Source: JACRGC01 sp041305345
GTDB taxonomy: Archaea; Micrarchaeota; Micrarchaeia; Norongarragalinales; SBBD01
Direction: 5' to 3'
Length of the DNA: 64,000 nt
Assembly: GCA_041305345.1 (NCBI GenBank)
Contig: JBFYLP010000005.1
Location: 1-64,000, forward strand
Shown: piece by piece, positions 23,392 to 30,673 of the stretch
Layout: the number at the start of each line of letters is the position of its first letter
Numbering within the stretch: the first letter of the stretch is position 1
The notes under the pieces: generated by a model
What the model saw: only the letters and a program-made list of their open reading frames with translations
What the model was told of the DNA's origin: nothing
The model's database searches: none
Made by a program: the position numbers and the translations under genes

Positions 23392-24084
23392 ATGGTGGAC
23401 AATCAACAGGGAAAGGTGGCAAGCACGCCTGCAGCGCAGCCTGCGCAAAAATCAGCCCAGCCTTCGCAGACAAGGCCCCAGCCCGTTCCGGGCCAGCAGG
23501 GCAGGCCCCAGTTCCAGGGAGGCAGGCCAATTGCCCAGCCGCAGAAGGAGGAAAACCCCAATTTCAGGGGGATCGTGCGGGTCGCTGGGAAGGATCTCGA
23601 TGGCCATTTCACGGTTTTCAAGGCGCTGCTTAGGGTCAAAGGAATTGGCACCACTCTTGCAAGGCTTCTTGAAAGGACAATCATGAGGGAGCTTAAGCTT
23701 CAAAGAAAAACCCGCGTCGGCGACCTTACCGAGGAGCAGATTGGCAGGATTGATGAGATAATCAAGAATCCTAGCCAATACGGAGTAAAACCGTATTCCC
23801 TAAACAGGCAAAAGGACCGCGATACCGGAAAAAATTTGCACCTGCTGATGAACGACCTCATTTTCGTGAACAAGCAGGACATACAGATGGAAAAGGACAC
23901 AAGGACGTACAAGGGCTGGAGGTTCTCTCTTGGCCAGCGGGTACGGGGGCAGCATAGCAGGACAACCGGAAGGAGCGGATTCACGGTAGGGGTCATGAAG
24001 AAGGCAATCAAGGAGGCGAAGGCTGCTGCAGCTGCAGGCGCTCAGGACAAGGGCAAGGGCGGCGCTGCGGAGAAGAAGAAGTAA
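23392..24084 (+). CDS. rps13: 30S ribosomal protein S13 with long N-terminal extension
   Basis: A 230-residue protein. Residues about 55-205 are archaeal S13: FRGIVRVAGKDLDGHFTVFKALLRVKGIGTTLARLLERTI and the RGQHSRTTGR signature. The first 55 residues are Gln/Pro/Ala-rich and probably disordered; the C-terminal 25 are Ala/Lys-rich. Standard archaeal S13 is about 150 residues, so both ends are extended. S13 sits in the 30S head and touches the P-site tRNA. It leads the S13-S4-S11-RpoD group. Confidence 0.95.
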   Translation: MVDNQQGKVASTPAAQPAQKSAQPSQTRPQPVPGQQGRPQFQGGRPIAQPQKEENPNFRGIVRVAGKDLDGHFTVFKALLRVKGIGTTLARLLERTIMRELKLQRKTRVGDLTEEQIGRIDEIIKNPSQYGVKPYSLNRQKDRDTGKNLHLLMNDLIFVNKQDIQMEKDTRTYKGWRFSLGQRVRGQHSRTTGRSGFTVGVMKKAIKEAKAAAAAGAQDKGKGGAAEKKK

Positions 24085-24203
24085 GTGTTGATGGACTGGA
24101 AAAGGAGCCGGAATTTAAACACAATTTGGAAATGGAAACCAAGGGAATTGATTGGGAGCCAACAGGGCAAAAAATGCAAGAAATCATCAAGTGAGCATCT
24201 CTT

Positions 24204-24776
24204 ATGGGAGCAAAGCGTTTGCGGAAATCCTACGAAAAGCCAAAGAAGCTCTGGGAGAAGAACAGGATCGAGACGGAGCGCAAGCTTGCGGAGGAGTACG
24301 GCCTTAAGAATGCGCGCGAAGTTTGGAAGATGCAAACGAAATTGAGGAAGCTTAGGAGGGAAGCTAGGCGGCTGCAATCGGGGAAGGGAACCGACACAGC
24401 CGATCGCATGGATAAATTGTTCAAGAGGATAAACAGGTTCCTTGTCCGGAAGGAGAACGTGAGCCTCGATGACGTGCTTTCCCTCAACATCCGGGATGTG
24501 CTTGAAAGGAGGCTCCAAACCGTCGTATATAAGAAGCATCTTGCAAAGACAATGAAGCAGGCAAGGCAGTTCATCACGCACGGCAAGATTGCAGTGCAAG
24601 GGATTAAAATCTCATCCCCGTCCTACCTCGTTAGGTTCGAAGAGGAGGAACGCGTTGGCTGGTATGGCCACGCGGTTGTTGTTGGCAGCGCCCCAAGGGA
24701 AAAGGCAGGAAAGGAGGAAGTAATTGGTGCTGGCATTTCCGATGCAACGGAAGTGCAGGCAAAAGGCGGTAACTGA
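24204..24776 (+). CDS. rps4: 30S ribosomal protein S4
   Basis: A 190-residue S4 with the archaeal opening RLRKSYEKPKKLWEKNRIETERKL and the S4 RNA-binding fold (RRLQTVVYKKHLAKTMKQARQFITHGKIAVQGIKISSPSYLV). It binds the 16S five-way junction. A 119-base gap after S13 contains no convincing gene. Confidence 0.96.
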   Translation: MGAKRLRKSYEKPKKLWEKNRIETERKLAEEYGLKNAREVWKMQTKLRKLRREARRLQSGKGTDTADRMDKLFKRINRFLVRKENVSLDDVLSLNIRDVLERRLQTVVYKKHLAKTMKQARQFITHGKIAVQGIKISSPSYLVRFEEEERVGWYGHAVVVGSAPREKAGKEEVIGAGISDATEVQAKGGN

Positions 24777-24780
24777 TCAT

Positions 24781-25320
24781 ATGGCAGAAGAGATAAAATC
24801 GGAGACGGCGGAAGTGAAGCCGATAGTGGCCGTGAAGGTGCCAGTTAGGGTAGAGACAGCTGCAGCAGCCGAGCCCCAGAGGGATGGCAGGTTTGGAAGG
24901 CGGGACGACCGGTATGAAAAGAGGTACATCGCCAAGGAAGGAAAATGGGGGGTGGCACACATTTATTCATCAAAGAACGATACCATCATCACCATCACGG
25001 ATTTGAGCGGCGCGGAGACGATTGCAATCGGAAGCGGCGGGATGATCGTGAAGAATTCCAGGGAGGAGGGATCGCCCTATGCGGCAATGCAGGCGGCATT
25101 CCGGGCAGCGGACAAGGCAAAGGAAAGGGGCCTGGTTGGGATTAACATCCGCGTTCGCGCACCAGGAGGGCACGGCACAAAGACGCCCGGATCCGGCGCG
25201 CAGGCGGCAATAAGGGCGCTTGCGAGAAGCGGCCTTAAGATCGGCAAAATAGAGGACGTGACGCCCGTGCCAACGGACACCACGAAAAGGCCCGGCGGAA
25301 AGAGGGGAAGGAGAGTATAA
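24781..25320 (+). CDS. rps11: 30S ribosomal protein S11 with N-terminal extension
   Basis: A 179-residue protein. Residues about 55-179 are a normal archaeal S11 (WGVAHIYSSKNDTIITITDLSGAETI...VRAPGGHGTKTPGSGAQAAIRALARSG, ending RPGGKRGRRV). The first 50 residues are an acidic/basic, Ala-rich extension absent from most S11. It starts four bases after S4. It lines the mRNA exit on the platform. Confidence 0.96.
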   Translation: MAEEIKSETAEVKPIVAVKVPVRVETAAAAEPQRDGRFGRRDDRYEKRYIAKEGKWGVAHIYSSKNDTIITITDLSGAETIAIGSGGMIVKNSREEGSPYAAMQAAFRAADKAKERGLVGINIRVRAPGGHGTKTPGSGAQAAIRALARSGLKIGKIEDVTPVPTDTTKRPGGKRGRRV

Positions 25321-25332
25321 GGAGGTTTTCAT

Positions 25333-25917
25333 ATGCAAATCGAGATCCAAAAAAACGAGAGGGCAAAACTTAGGCTGAAGGTCAAGGAAACAAGCTTCGC
25401 ATTCATGAACGCGCTTCGGCGGGCGGTCATCTCGGAGCTGGAGGCATTTGCGGCGGAGGAAGTGGACATATACGAGAACAACTCCCCGATGTTCAACGAG
25501 TACATTGCCAATAGGCTTGGCCTCATACCGCTGACTTACGAGGAGAATTATGGCGAAGGCATTGACATAACCCTTTCGCTGAATGCTGAGGGCCCGTGCA
25601 TGGTCTACTCGCGCGACCTTAAGAGTTCGGATGAGAGGATCAAGGTATTCAACGATAACATCCCGATAATCAAGCTGGGTGCGAACCAGAAGCTCCGGCT
25701 CGAGGCAAAGGTTGGCAGGGGCACGGCAAAGAAGCACGCCAAATTCCAAAGCGGAATCGCTTCTTATAGCTACGATCCGGAAAAGAGGAACCCGGAATTT
25801 GAATTTTTCGTAGAGAGCTACAACAACTTGGCGGCGGAGGAGCAATTGATGCGTGCGCTAAGGCTCCTGGAAGGCCGGACGGATGCGCTCTTGAAATCGA
25901 AGGAATTGAAGCAATGA
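25333..25917 (+). CDS. rpoD: DNA-directed RNA polymerase subunit D (Rpo3)
   Basis: A 194-residue alpha-like subunit. Dimerisation motifs: FAFMNALRRAVISELEAFAAEEVDIYENNSPMFNEYIANRLGLIPL; the C-terminal dimerisation helix is FFVESYNNLAAEEQLMRALRLL. The central Fe-S/ferredoxin-like domain is reduced, with no Cys cluster and the short length of the cluster-less type. With subunit L it nucleates polymerase assembly. Its last four bases overlap the next gene. Confidence 0.95.
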   Translation: MQIEIQKNERAKLRLKVKETSFAFMNALRRAVISELEAFAAEEVDIYENNSPMFNEYIANRLGLIPLTYEENYGEGIDITLSLNAEGPCMVYSRDLKSSDERIKVFNDNIPIIKLGANQKLRLEAKVGRGTAKKHAKFQSGIASYSYDPEKRNPEFEFFVESYNNLAAEEQLMRALRLLEGRTDALLKSKELKQ

Positions 25918-26177
25918 AGGTCAAGGCGATCCCAAGCGCAGGTGGTTTTGGGATCTCATTCAAGGAAGGAAAAATGATCGTGCGCCTCAGGGGCAAGCCC
26001 GAACGCAACGAGGCAAACAAGGAGTTGCTCCGTGAAATGAAGCGGATTGCGGGACGCAGGGCATACCTGATCGGCGGCACGAAATCTCGGGAGAAGGAAA
26101 TCGCTTTCGAGGGATTGACAGACGACGAGGCAATAATTTTGTTTGCAGGGGTGGCAGAGCCTGGTCAAAAAAAATGA
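25914..26177 (+). CDS. YggU/DUF167 family protein, 3' end overlapping tRNA-Leu
   Basis: An 87-residue protein of the DUF167/YggU family: IVRLRGKPERNEANKELLREMKRI and RRAYLIGGTKSREKEIAFEGLT, matching the conserved V-x-a-x-P-x2-g-x-AN and GxxSrxK motifs. Function unknown; the family is widespread. The last 11 codons (from 26145) coincide with the 5' exon of tRNA-Leu, and the TGA stop lies inside that tRNA's D-loop intron. The final residues AGVAEPGQKK may therefore be dictated by the tRNA sequence. Confidence 0.8.
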   Translation: MKVKAIPSAGGFGISFKEGKMIVRLRGKPERNEANKELLREMKRIAGRRAYLIGGTKSREKEIAFEGLTDDEAIILFAGVAEPGQKK

Positions 26178-26426
26178 GAAGCCGGCCTCAAGGACAGAAC
26201 GGCTCGGACATTTTTGGCCAAATGCGCAGGGTTGAGGTCTCTGTTCCTTAGGGATGCCTGGGTTCAATTCGCCTTGCCCCTTTCTTTTTTAAAAAAGAAA
26301 GCGGCGGTGGCGCAGACTTAGTGTCTGCTTATCGCGCAGCAAAGCTGCACGATAGCTCCGCTGGAAAGAAAAAATTGCATTCATTTTCCGCAGGGGGCGA
26401 TGCGAGAACAGATCCCAGCCCCTGCA
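26145..26426 (+). tRNA. tRNA-Leu(GAG) with two introns
   Basis: Acceptor GCAGGGG/CCCCTGC, discriminator A, anticodon GAG, long variable arm. Intron 1 (26169-26221, 53 nt) is in the D loop. Its BHB is clear: exon GGTC pairs with intron GGCC, bulges are AAA and AAA, inner helix AAAAA/TTTTT; splicing restores GAGCCTGGTCAAA between the D-stem halves. Intron 2 (26268-26411, 144 nt) is in the T loop at 58/59: central TTC/GAA, bulge AAT, inner TCGC/GCGA; splicing gives CTGGG-TTCAAAT-CCCAG. Mature length 85. No CCA encoded. Intron 2 holds the repeat shared with tRNA-Gly. Confidence 0.9.
26271..26374 (+). repeat. dispersed element copy inside tRNA-Leu T-loop intron
   Basis: Same ends as the copies at 29779 and 56639: GCCTTGCCCCTTTCTTTT ... 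AAAGAAAGCGGCGGTGGC, then about 43 extra bases with their own short hairpins, then TCCGCTGGAAAGAAAA. The extra block looks like a later insertion into the element. Confidence 0.7.
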
Positions 26427-26448
26427 TTATTATCACGAGGTTTTGAAG

Positions 26449-26808
26449 ATGGATCACGGAACTGAAATTGAGAGCATGAGGAGGCTCATAATCACTTTTG
26501 AGAAGGCCGGGAAAAAGGGCGACGCGCCGATTTGGAAGAGGTTTGCGTTCCTTCTCTCCAAGCCCGCAAGGCAAAGGGCGGAGGTGAACCTTAACCGGAT
26601 CAACAGGATAGCTAGGGATGGCGACTTGGTTGCGATTCCGGGGAAGGTGCTAGGAATTGGCACCGCAGACAAGAAAATCAAAGTCGCAGCCTTCAGGTTC
26701 TCGAGTTCCGCCCTCGTGAAATTGCAAAGGGCGGGAATCGCAACAATGACCCTTGAAAAGCTCTTGTCGGATAACCCGTCGGGATCCAAAGTCAGGATAG
26801 TGGTATGA
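26449..26808 (+). CDS. rpl18e: 50S ribosomal protein L18e
   Basis: A 119-residue archaeal L18e (L15-like fold): FLLSKPARQRAEVNLNRINRIARDGDLVAIPGKVLGIGTADKKIKVAAFRFSSSA and the closing SGSKVRIVV. The ATG at 26449 follows GAGG by about ten bases. It begins 22 bases after the tRNA-Leu 3' end; L13 starts one base after its stop. Confidence 0.95.
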   Translation: MDHGTEIESMRRLIITFEKAGKKGDAPIWKRFAFLLSKPARQRAEVNLNRINRIARDGDLVAIPGKVLGIGTADKKIKVAAFRFSSSALVKLQRAGIATMTLEKLLSDNPSGSKVRIVV

Positions 26809-26809
26809 A

Positions 26810-27214
26810 ATGATAATCGATGCGAAGGATGCGATCGTAGGGAGGCTTGCGGCATTTGCCGCAAAGAAGGCGCTTCAGGGCGAGGAAGTGATCATAGTCA
26901 ATTCCGAGAAGGCGTTAATCAGCGGCAACCCCCTCAATACGGTCAGGAAATATTCCGGGAGGAGGGGAATGACCCAGAAAGCCAACCCCGAGAATGCCGC
27001 AAAATGGCCAAGGAGGGCGGATCTGCTGCTCAAGCGCATCATCCGTGGCATGCTGCCAAAGCATTCGCCAAGGGGCAAAGCGGCAGAGGAAAGGGTCAAG
27101 GCGTTCCTTGGAGTGCCGAAGAATTACGAGGGAAAGGCGCAAAAAATTCAAGGAGTGGTTGAGCAGCTCGCAAACAGGTTCATTACCCTTGGCGAGCTTG
27201 TCACGAAAATTTAA
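26810..27214 (+). CDS. rpl13: 50S ribosomal protein L13
   Basis: A 134-residue archaeal L13: MIIDAKDAIVGRLAAFAAKKALQGEEVIIVNSEKALISG, then RRADLLLKRIIRGMLPKHSPRGKAAEERVKAFLG. One of the early 23S-binding proteins. Between L18e and S9 as usual in archaea. Confidence 0.96.
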   Translation: MIIDAKDAIVGRLAAFAAKKALQGEEVIIVNSEKALISGNPLNTVRKYSGRRGMTQKANPENAAKWPRRADLLLKRIIRGMLPKHSPRGKAAEERVKAFLGVPKNYEGKAQKIQGVVEQLANRFITLGELVTKI

Positions 27215-27225
27215 GGGGATGACAA

Positions 27226-27681
27226 ATGGAAAATAATCCGGAACCGGCCCTGGCGGAAACGCAGGCGCAGATCGATAGGAAGAAGCGCAGGAAGGCGCTG
27301 CTTGTCAGGGGCAAGCGCAAGGAGGCCAAGGCGCGCGCATCGATCAGGGAAGGCACGGGAAAAATCTATTTAAACGGCAGGATGCTTGGCTCATACGATT
27401 CGCCGTTCCTGATGGAGGTCGTGACCGAGCCGCTCAATTTCGTGCCAAACCGGAATTTCGATATCCATATAAATGTGCGCGGAGGAGGATTCTCAGGCCA
27501 GGCGCAGGCTGCAAGGACCGCGGTCGCGCGCGCAGTGCTCAGGTTCACGAAGGACGAAAAGCTCAGGCACGAGTTCGTCGAGTATGACAGGAGCCTGCTC
27601 GTGGAGGATCCAAGAAGGGTTGAGCCGAAGAAATTCAAGGGCCCGAAAGCGCGTGCGCGGTTCACGAAATCGTATAGGTAA
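27226..27681 (+). CDS. rps9: 30S ribosomal protein S9
   Basis: A 151-residue S9: RGKRKEAKARASIREGTGKIYLNG, FDIHINVRGGGFSGQAQAARTAVARAVLRF, and the conserved C-terminal KKFKGPKARARFTKSYR that reaches the P-site tRNA. The first 25 residues are an extra charged extension. Eleven bases after L13. Confidence 0.96.
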   Translation: MENNPEPALAETQAQIDRKKRRKALLVRGKRKEAKARASIREGTGKIYLNGRMLGSYDSPFLMEVVTEPLNFVPNRNFDIHINVRGGGFSGQAQAARTAVARAVLRFTKDEKLRHEFVEYDRSLLVEDPRRVEPKKFKGPKARARFTKSYR

Positions 27682-27695
27682 GGCGGGGGATAACG

Positions 27696-28076
27696 GTGAC
27701 CAGAACCAAACGTCGGGTATTGAAAGTGTGCCCCAATTGCGGAAGCACATCCGTTAGGCCTTCTAAGGTCGTTGATGAATGGGCATCGATCGAGGAACAG
27801 ATGGACACGGCAGGCGGGGACAAGTACGAGTGCGATGAGTGCGGCTACAAGGGCGAGCTCATCGGTGTCGCCGAGGCCCCGGGTGATGAGGATGCCGATT
27901 CGGAGAGAGAGGAAGCGGAAGAGGAAATAGAAAGCCCGGCAAAGGCAGAAAAGGCCAACGCCTCCCGCCAGGAAATGCAAAAAAAAATTGTCGGCAAGAC
28001 GGACAAAGCATCAGGGCCAAAGCGTTCAAAAAATGCTTCGACGAAGGAAAAAAAGGTTGGAAAGAAAAAAAGGTAG
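27696..28076 (+). CDS. zinc-ribbon protein with disordered charged tail
   Basis: A 126-residue protein starting at a GTG. Residues 8-60 form a zinc ribbon (KVCPNCGSTSVRP ... KYECDECGYKGELIG) like those of small archaeal transcription or translation factors. The rest is acidic then strongly basic low-complexity sequence ending KKVGKKKR. It lies between S9 and RpoN, where such a ribbon could act with RNA polymerase; function otherwise unknown. Confidence 0.7.
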   Translation: MTRTKRRVLKVCPNCGSTSVRPSKVVDEWASIEEQMDTAGGDKYECDECGYKGELIGVAEAPGDEDADSEREEAEEEIESPAKAEKANASRQEMQKKIVGKTDKASGPKRSKNASTKEKKVGKKKR

Positions 28077-28082
28077 GTTGCC

Positions 28083-28298
28083 ATGATGATTCCAGTAAGG
28101 TGCTTTTCGTGCGGAAAGGTCGTCGCGGACAAATATTACGAATTCCGGGAGGAAGTCGGAAAGGACAGGCATCTGCACAAGGAAGGCGATGTAGGCAGAA
28201 TACTTGACAAATTGGGCTTCGACCGATACTGCTGCCGCCGGATGCTTCTTTCACAAGAAGAGCTCATCGATGAGATTGGCCCCTACCCCAGGTATTAG
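28083..28298 (+). CDS. rpoN: DNA-directed RNA polymerase subunit N (Rpo10)
   Basis: A 71-residue subunit N with both zinc motifs: MMIPVRCFSCGKVVADKY near the start and DRYCCRRMLLS later. RpoN joins D and L in the assembly platform. The second ATG at 28086 would give the usual MIPVRC start. End of the S13-to-RpoN ribosomal cluster. Confidence 0.96.
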   Translation: MMIPVRCFSCGKVVADKYYEFREEVGKDRHLHKEGDVGRILDKLGFDRYCCRRMLLSQEELIDEIGPYPRY

Positions 28299-28321
28299 CG
28301 TCAAGACCCCCCCTTAGTTTG

Positions 28322-28332
28322 CTTTTTATTTA
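28322..28332 (+). promoter_or_regulatory. TATA box of tRNA-Pro
   Basis: CTTTTTATTTA starts 38 bases and ends 28 bases before the mature 5' end, consistent with transcription starting just upstream of the tRNA. Confidence 0.5.
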
Positions 28333-28359
28333 TGCCCATCCCTAAACATATTCCAAAAT

Positions 28360-28564
28360 GGGGTCGTGGGGTAACCTGGTCATCCTACTGCCTTGGGGAC
28401 TTTCCTCGCTCAGCATTAGCGTTTGCGATGAGGGCTGAAGTGGCAGCGATCCGAGAAGCCTCTTTTTCTTTCCCGAAAGAAAAATACCCTTGGGAGAAAA
28501 AGAAAGGGATTTTGTCCCGCGAATTGGAAAAAGACGCCCGGAACTTCAAATCTCGGCGACCCCA
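28360..28564 (+). tRNA. tRNA-Pro(GGG) with two introns
   Basis: Acceptor GGGGTCG/CGACCCC, discriminator A, anticodon stem CTGCC/GGCAG with anticodon GGG. Intron 1 (about 28399-28440) is at 37/38; the ends could shift by one base. Intron 2 (28456-28544, 89 nt) splits the T arm exactly between stem and loop (53/54). Exon TCCG pairs with intron CGGA, the following bulges are AGA and ACT, and cutting after two bases of each gives CCGAG-TTCAAAT-CTCGG. The inner helix is weak. The intron contains a TTTTTCTTTC/GAAAGAAAAA hairpin. No CCA encoded. Confidence 0.85.
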
Positions 28565-28615
28565 TTTTTTCCCAAAGGCGATAGTATAATATAATTGAAC
28601 TTCCATCCTACCATT

Positions 28616-29473
28616 ATGGGGAAAGAGGAGGCGGAAGAACAATTAACATCCAAACTTTACCAAAGATTCTCCGAATTGAGCGGCATTTCAGCCCAAGCCC
28701 TAAGGCCCGTGAGGATTCGGGCCCGATCCCTCCAAAATGCGGCAATATACAGTCCGGAAATCCACGCCCATTATAATTACCCTTCGGAGGAGGAAAGAAG
28801 AAAGCTCGAACCGCACGAGCTTAGACACGGGCTACAGTTCCTGGCAAATGAAAGGGTAAGACGCCGTTTTACTCCAATATACCCCGAATACTTGGTATTC
28901 CACCTATTCGACAAGAGGCTTTGGAAACAGGTGTTTTCAAGGCACACGGAAAGGATAGGACTATTGAAGGATTTCATCAAATCAATCCGGTTTACCAAAC
29001 AATACACGGCATTGAGAAGGAAGTGGTCCGAACCGACGAACTTTACGCCATCACAGGGAAATGCATCCAAATCCCTCGAACAGATGGGCCTAACCAAATG
29101 GTATGGCATTTATCCGGCCTTGGTCGGATCAATAATTGCTGCAGCAAAAAAATCACCGGCTTTAGCAATTACGATTTTCGGCGCTTACTCGCTGTGGTTT
29201 GCGCCCCAATATTTTGCCCAAGTATTAAGGAATGCGAATGTCAAAAGCGTGTACAGGAAGCATGGGGAGGACGGATTGGTGCTGATGTGGGCGCTGCCCC
29301 CAAAAAAACTTGACGCACTCAAATTGAGGCGCTGGCGAAAAGAAATGGTTACCGAAGGGCTGTTACATCCCCAAGGAGGCCTTACTGCACAGGGGGAGGA
29401 TCGCGTCAAGAAGGCATTTGCCGATGCAAAAATAAGGGAATTCCTGCTTGAAGCGGCACGAAGGAGACAATAG
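28616..29473 (+). CDS. hypothetical protein with central hydrophobic segment
   Basis: A 285-residue basic protein. The N-terminal half is helical and Arg-rich, one hydrophobic stretch near residues 168-195 (YGIYPALVGSIIAAA...ALAITIFGAYSLWF) could cross the membrane or pack inside, and the C-terminal part resembles a winged-helix-like fold (LDALKLRRWRKEMVTEGLLHPQGGLTAQGEDRVKKAF). The last feature suggests DNA binding or a regulatory role, but I recognise no family. The ATG at 28616 is used; TATAATATAA lies about 25 bases upstream. Confidence 0.55.
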   Translation: MGKEEAEEQLTSKLYQRFSELSGISAQALRPVRIRARSLQNAAIYSPEIHAHYNYPSEEERRKLEPHELRHGLQFLANERVRRRFTPIYPEYLVFHLFDKRLWKQVFSRHTERIGLLKDFIKSIRFTKQYTALRRKWSEPTNFTPSQGNASKSLEQMGLTKWYGIYPALVGSIIAAAKKSPALAITIFGAYSLWFAPQYFAQVLRNANVKSVYRKHGEDGLVLMWALPPKKLDALKLRRWRKEMVTEGLLHPQGGLTAQGEDRVKKAFADAKIREFLLEAARRRQ

Positions 29474-29544
29474 GCAATCATCTACCAAATCCGGCCGAAA
29501 GCATATGCCACAGCGGGGGCAATTACTTTATTTTTGGCGCAGGG

Positions 29545-29655
29545 GGGAGAGGACCGCCTAGCTGCGATGGATTATTCCGAAGCGAAAACAATCCTTGGGA
29601 AAATACAGCAAAAAGGCGGTATGCTCTGACAGGACAAGGCATGTTGCGGTTTTTT
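29545..29655 (+). ncRNA. candidate structured small RNA
   Basis: A gene-free stretch preceded by a TATA-like TTTATTTTT (about 29528-29536) and followed by a run of six T. It can fold into nested stems ACCGCC/GGCGGT (29553/29615), GCTG/CAGC (29561/29606) and GGATT/AATCC (29569/29590). No box C/D pair is evident. Class unknown; the T run may equally be part of the tRNA-Gly promoter. Confidence 0.3.
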
Positions 29656-29683
29656 AACTAATTCTACCAAAAATTATGCGCAC

Positions 29684-29930
29684 GCGGTCGTGGTCTAGGT
29701 GTCCGTTAATGCAAATTGACGGCAGCAAGGCAATGGTCAGGATTTGGGCCTTCCAAGCCTACGGCCCGGGTTCGAAAAGCCTTGCCCCTTTCTTTTGTAA
29801 AAGAAAGTGGCGTTGGCTCCGCTGGAAAGAAAATATTTTTGATGCGCATATCAAATTTCCTTTTCTTTTACGGCGCCATCGCTTTTTTTTGAGAAAAGAA
29901 AAGCAAGGCACGAAAATCCCGGCGACCGCA
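29684..29930 (+). tRNA. tRNA-Gly(TCC) with two introns
   Basis: Acceptor GCGGTCG/CGACCGC, discriminator A, anticodon TCC. Intron 1 lies in the D loop (about 29699-29732; exact ends not certain, and it contains a CCGTTAA/TTGACGG hairpin). Intron 2 (29777-29916, 140 nt) is in the T loop at 59/60 with a near-textbook BHB: exon TTCG pairs with intron CGAA, bulges AAA and AAT, and after one mismatch an inner helix GCCTTGC/GCAAGGC. Splicing gives CCGGG-TTCGAAT-CCCGG. Mature length about 73. Intron 2 starts with the dispersed repeat. No CCA encoded. Confidence 0.9.
29779..29836 (+). repeat. dispersed element copy inside tRNA-Gly T-loop intron
   Basis: Reads GCCTTGCCCCTTTCTTTT, four variable bases, an AAAGAAAG arm, GGCG-TTGGC, then TCCGCTGGAAAGAAAA. 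Nearly identical copies are at 26271-26374 (tRNA-Leu intron, with about 43 extra bases in the middle) and 56639-56695 (after the RAD55-like gene). Confidence 0.75.
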
Positions 29931-29947
29931 CTCCCTCTTGATCGGAT

Positions 29948-30280
29948 ATGGCTCCCAAGGAAAAAATACCGGAAAAACCCCGCCACCAATTGGCTGCAGA
30001 GGAGGCGCTTGAGGCCCTCATGCAAGATAAGGTGCCAAGGAAGGACGCCGTCCTCGGCCACGTCAGGGAATGGTACCTTAAAAAACAGGGCATAATGCAG
30101 GGGCGGGATAACATCAATTATTTCCAAGACGCGAATACATCACATATTATTGCAAAACTCGTACCTTCGAACCCCAAAGAATTTGTTTTGAGGCTTTACG
30201 AAATTTCAGAAAAATACAAGGTAAATAAGGCAATCGTAATAAATCCTGGAAAAAATTCGACCACGATTCGGTTCTGGTGA
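29948..30280 (+). CDS. hypothetical protein after tRNA-Gly
   Basis: A 110-residue soluble protein: a basic helical N-terminus (MAPKEKIPEKPRHQLAAEEALEAL), then an alpha/beta part with IIAKLVPSNPKEFVLRLYEISEKYKVNKAIVINPGKNSTTIRFW. The start is 17 bases after the tRNA, so the two may be co-transcribed. The fold could be a small RNA-binding alpha/beta domain, but no family is recognised. Confidence 0.5.
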   Translation: MAPKEKIPEKPRHQLAAEEALEALMQDKVPRKDAVLGHVREWYLKKQGIMQGRDNINYFQDANTSHIIAKLVPSNPKEFVLRLYEISEKYKVNKAIVINPGKNSTTIRFW

Positions 30281-30673
30281 TCAGGCAAGCAAGACCATCT
30301 TCAGTTCGAAGAACCCGCTCCCGTCGTAAAACAGGCGGTCAGTTGGGATTTTGGTCCGATAACCCAAATCCGCGCAATTGATTTTGATTTCGTTCGAACG
30401 GGCATAAATTTCAAGGCAATAATCCCCAAGCGAACCCATGATTTTGGAAAAATCGGATTCGATGCGTTTTTTCGCTATTAAATCGCCTTTGGAAAATGCC
30501 GCAAACTCCGAATAATACCTCTTGGCTGCAATCTGCTGGAAATCGCTTGCGAGCTCGAAAAGGCATGCGTCCGAATAAGTAGGCAACCTCAGATAAAAAA
30601 TTCCCGAAACGACTACAGCTGCAAATAGCAAAGTAACCGTGGCTTCAAGGGTGAACACAAATGCCCTCCTCAT
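30281..30673 (-). CDS. pseudopilin-like membrane-anchored protein
   Basis: A 130-residue protein starting MRRAFVFTLEATVTLLFAAV: a short basic leader, F-x-L-E around residue 9 and one hydrophobic helix, then an exported domain with three Cys. This resembles the N-terminus of archaeal pilin or pseudopilin genes in the 52-56 kb locus. It is tail to tail with the preceding gene and divergent from the rRNA operon. Confidence 0.5.
   Translation of the reverse strand: MRRAFVFTLEATVTLLFAAVVVSGIFYLRLPTYSDACLFELASDFQQIAAKRYYSEFAAFSKGDLIAKKRIESDFSKIMGSLGDYCLEIYARSNEIKINCADLGYRTKIPTDRLFYDGSGFFELKMVLLA

Noticed and set aside
24085..24203. Possible short gene between S13 and S4
   Set aside because: One frame reads protein-like (LEKEPEFKHNLEMETKG) but has no proper start codon and only about 20 residues after its first ATG; not supported.
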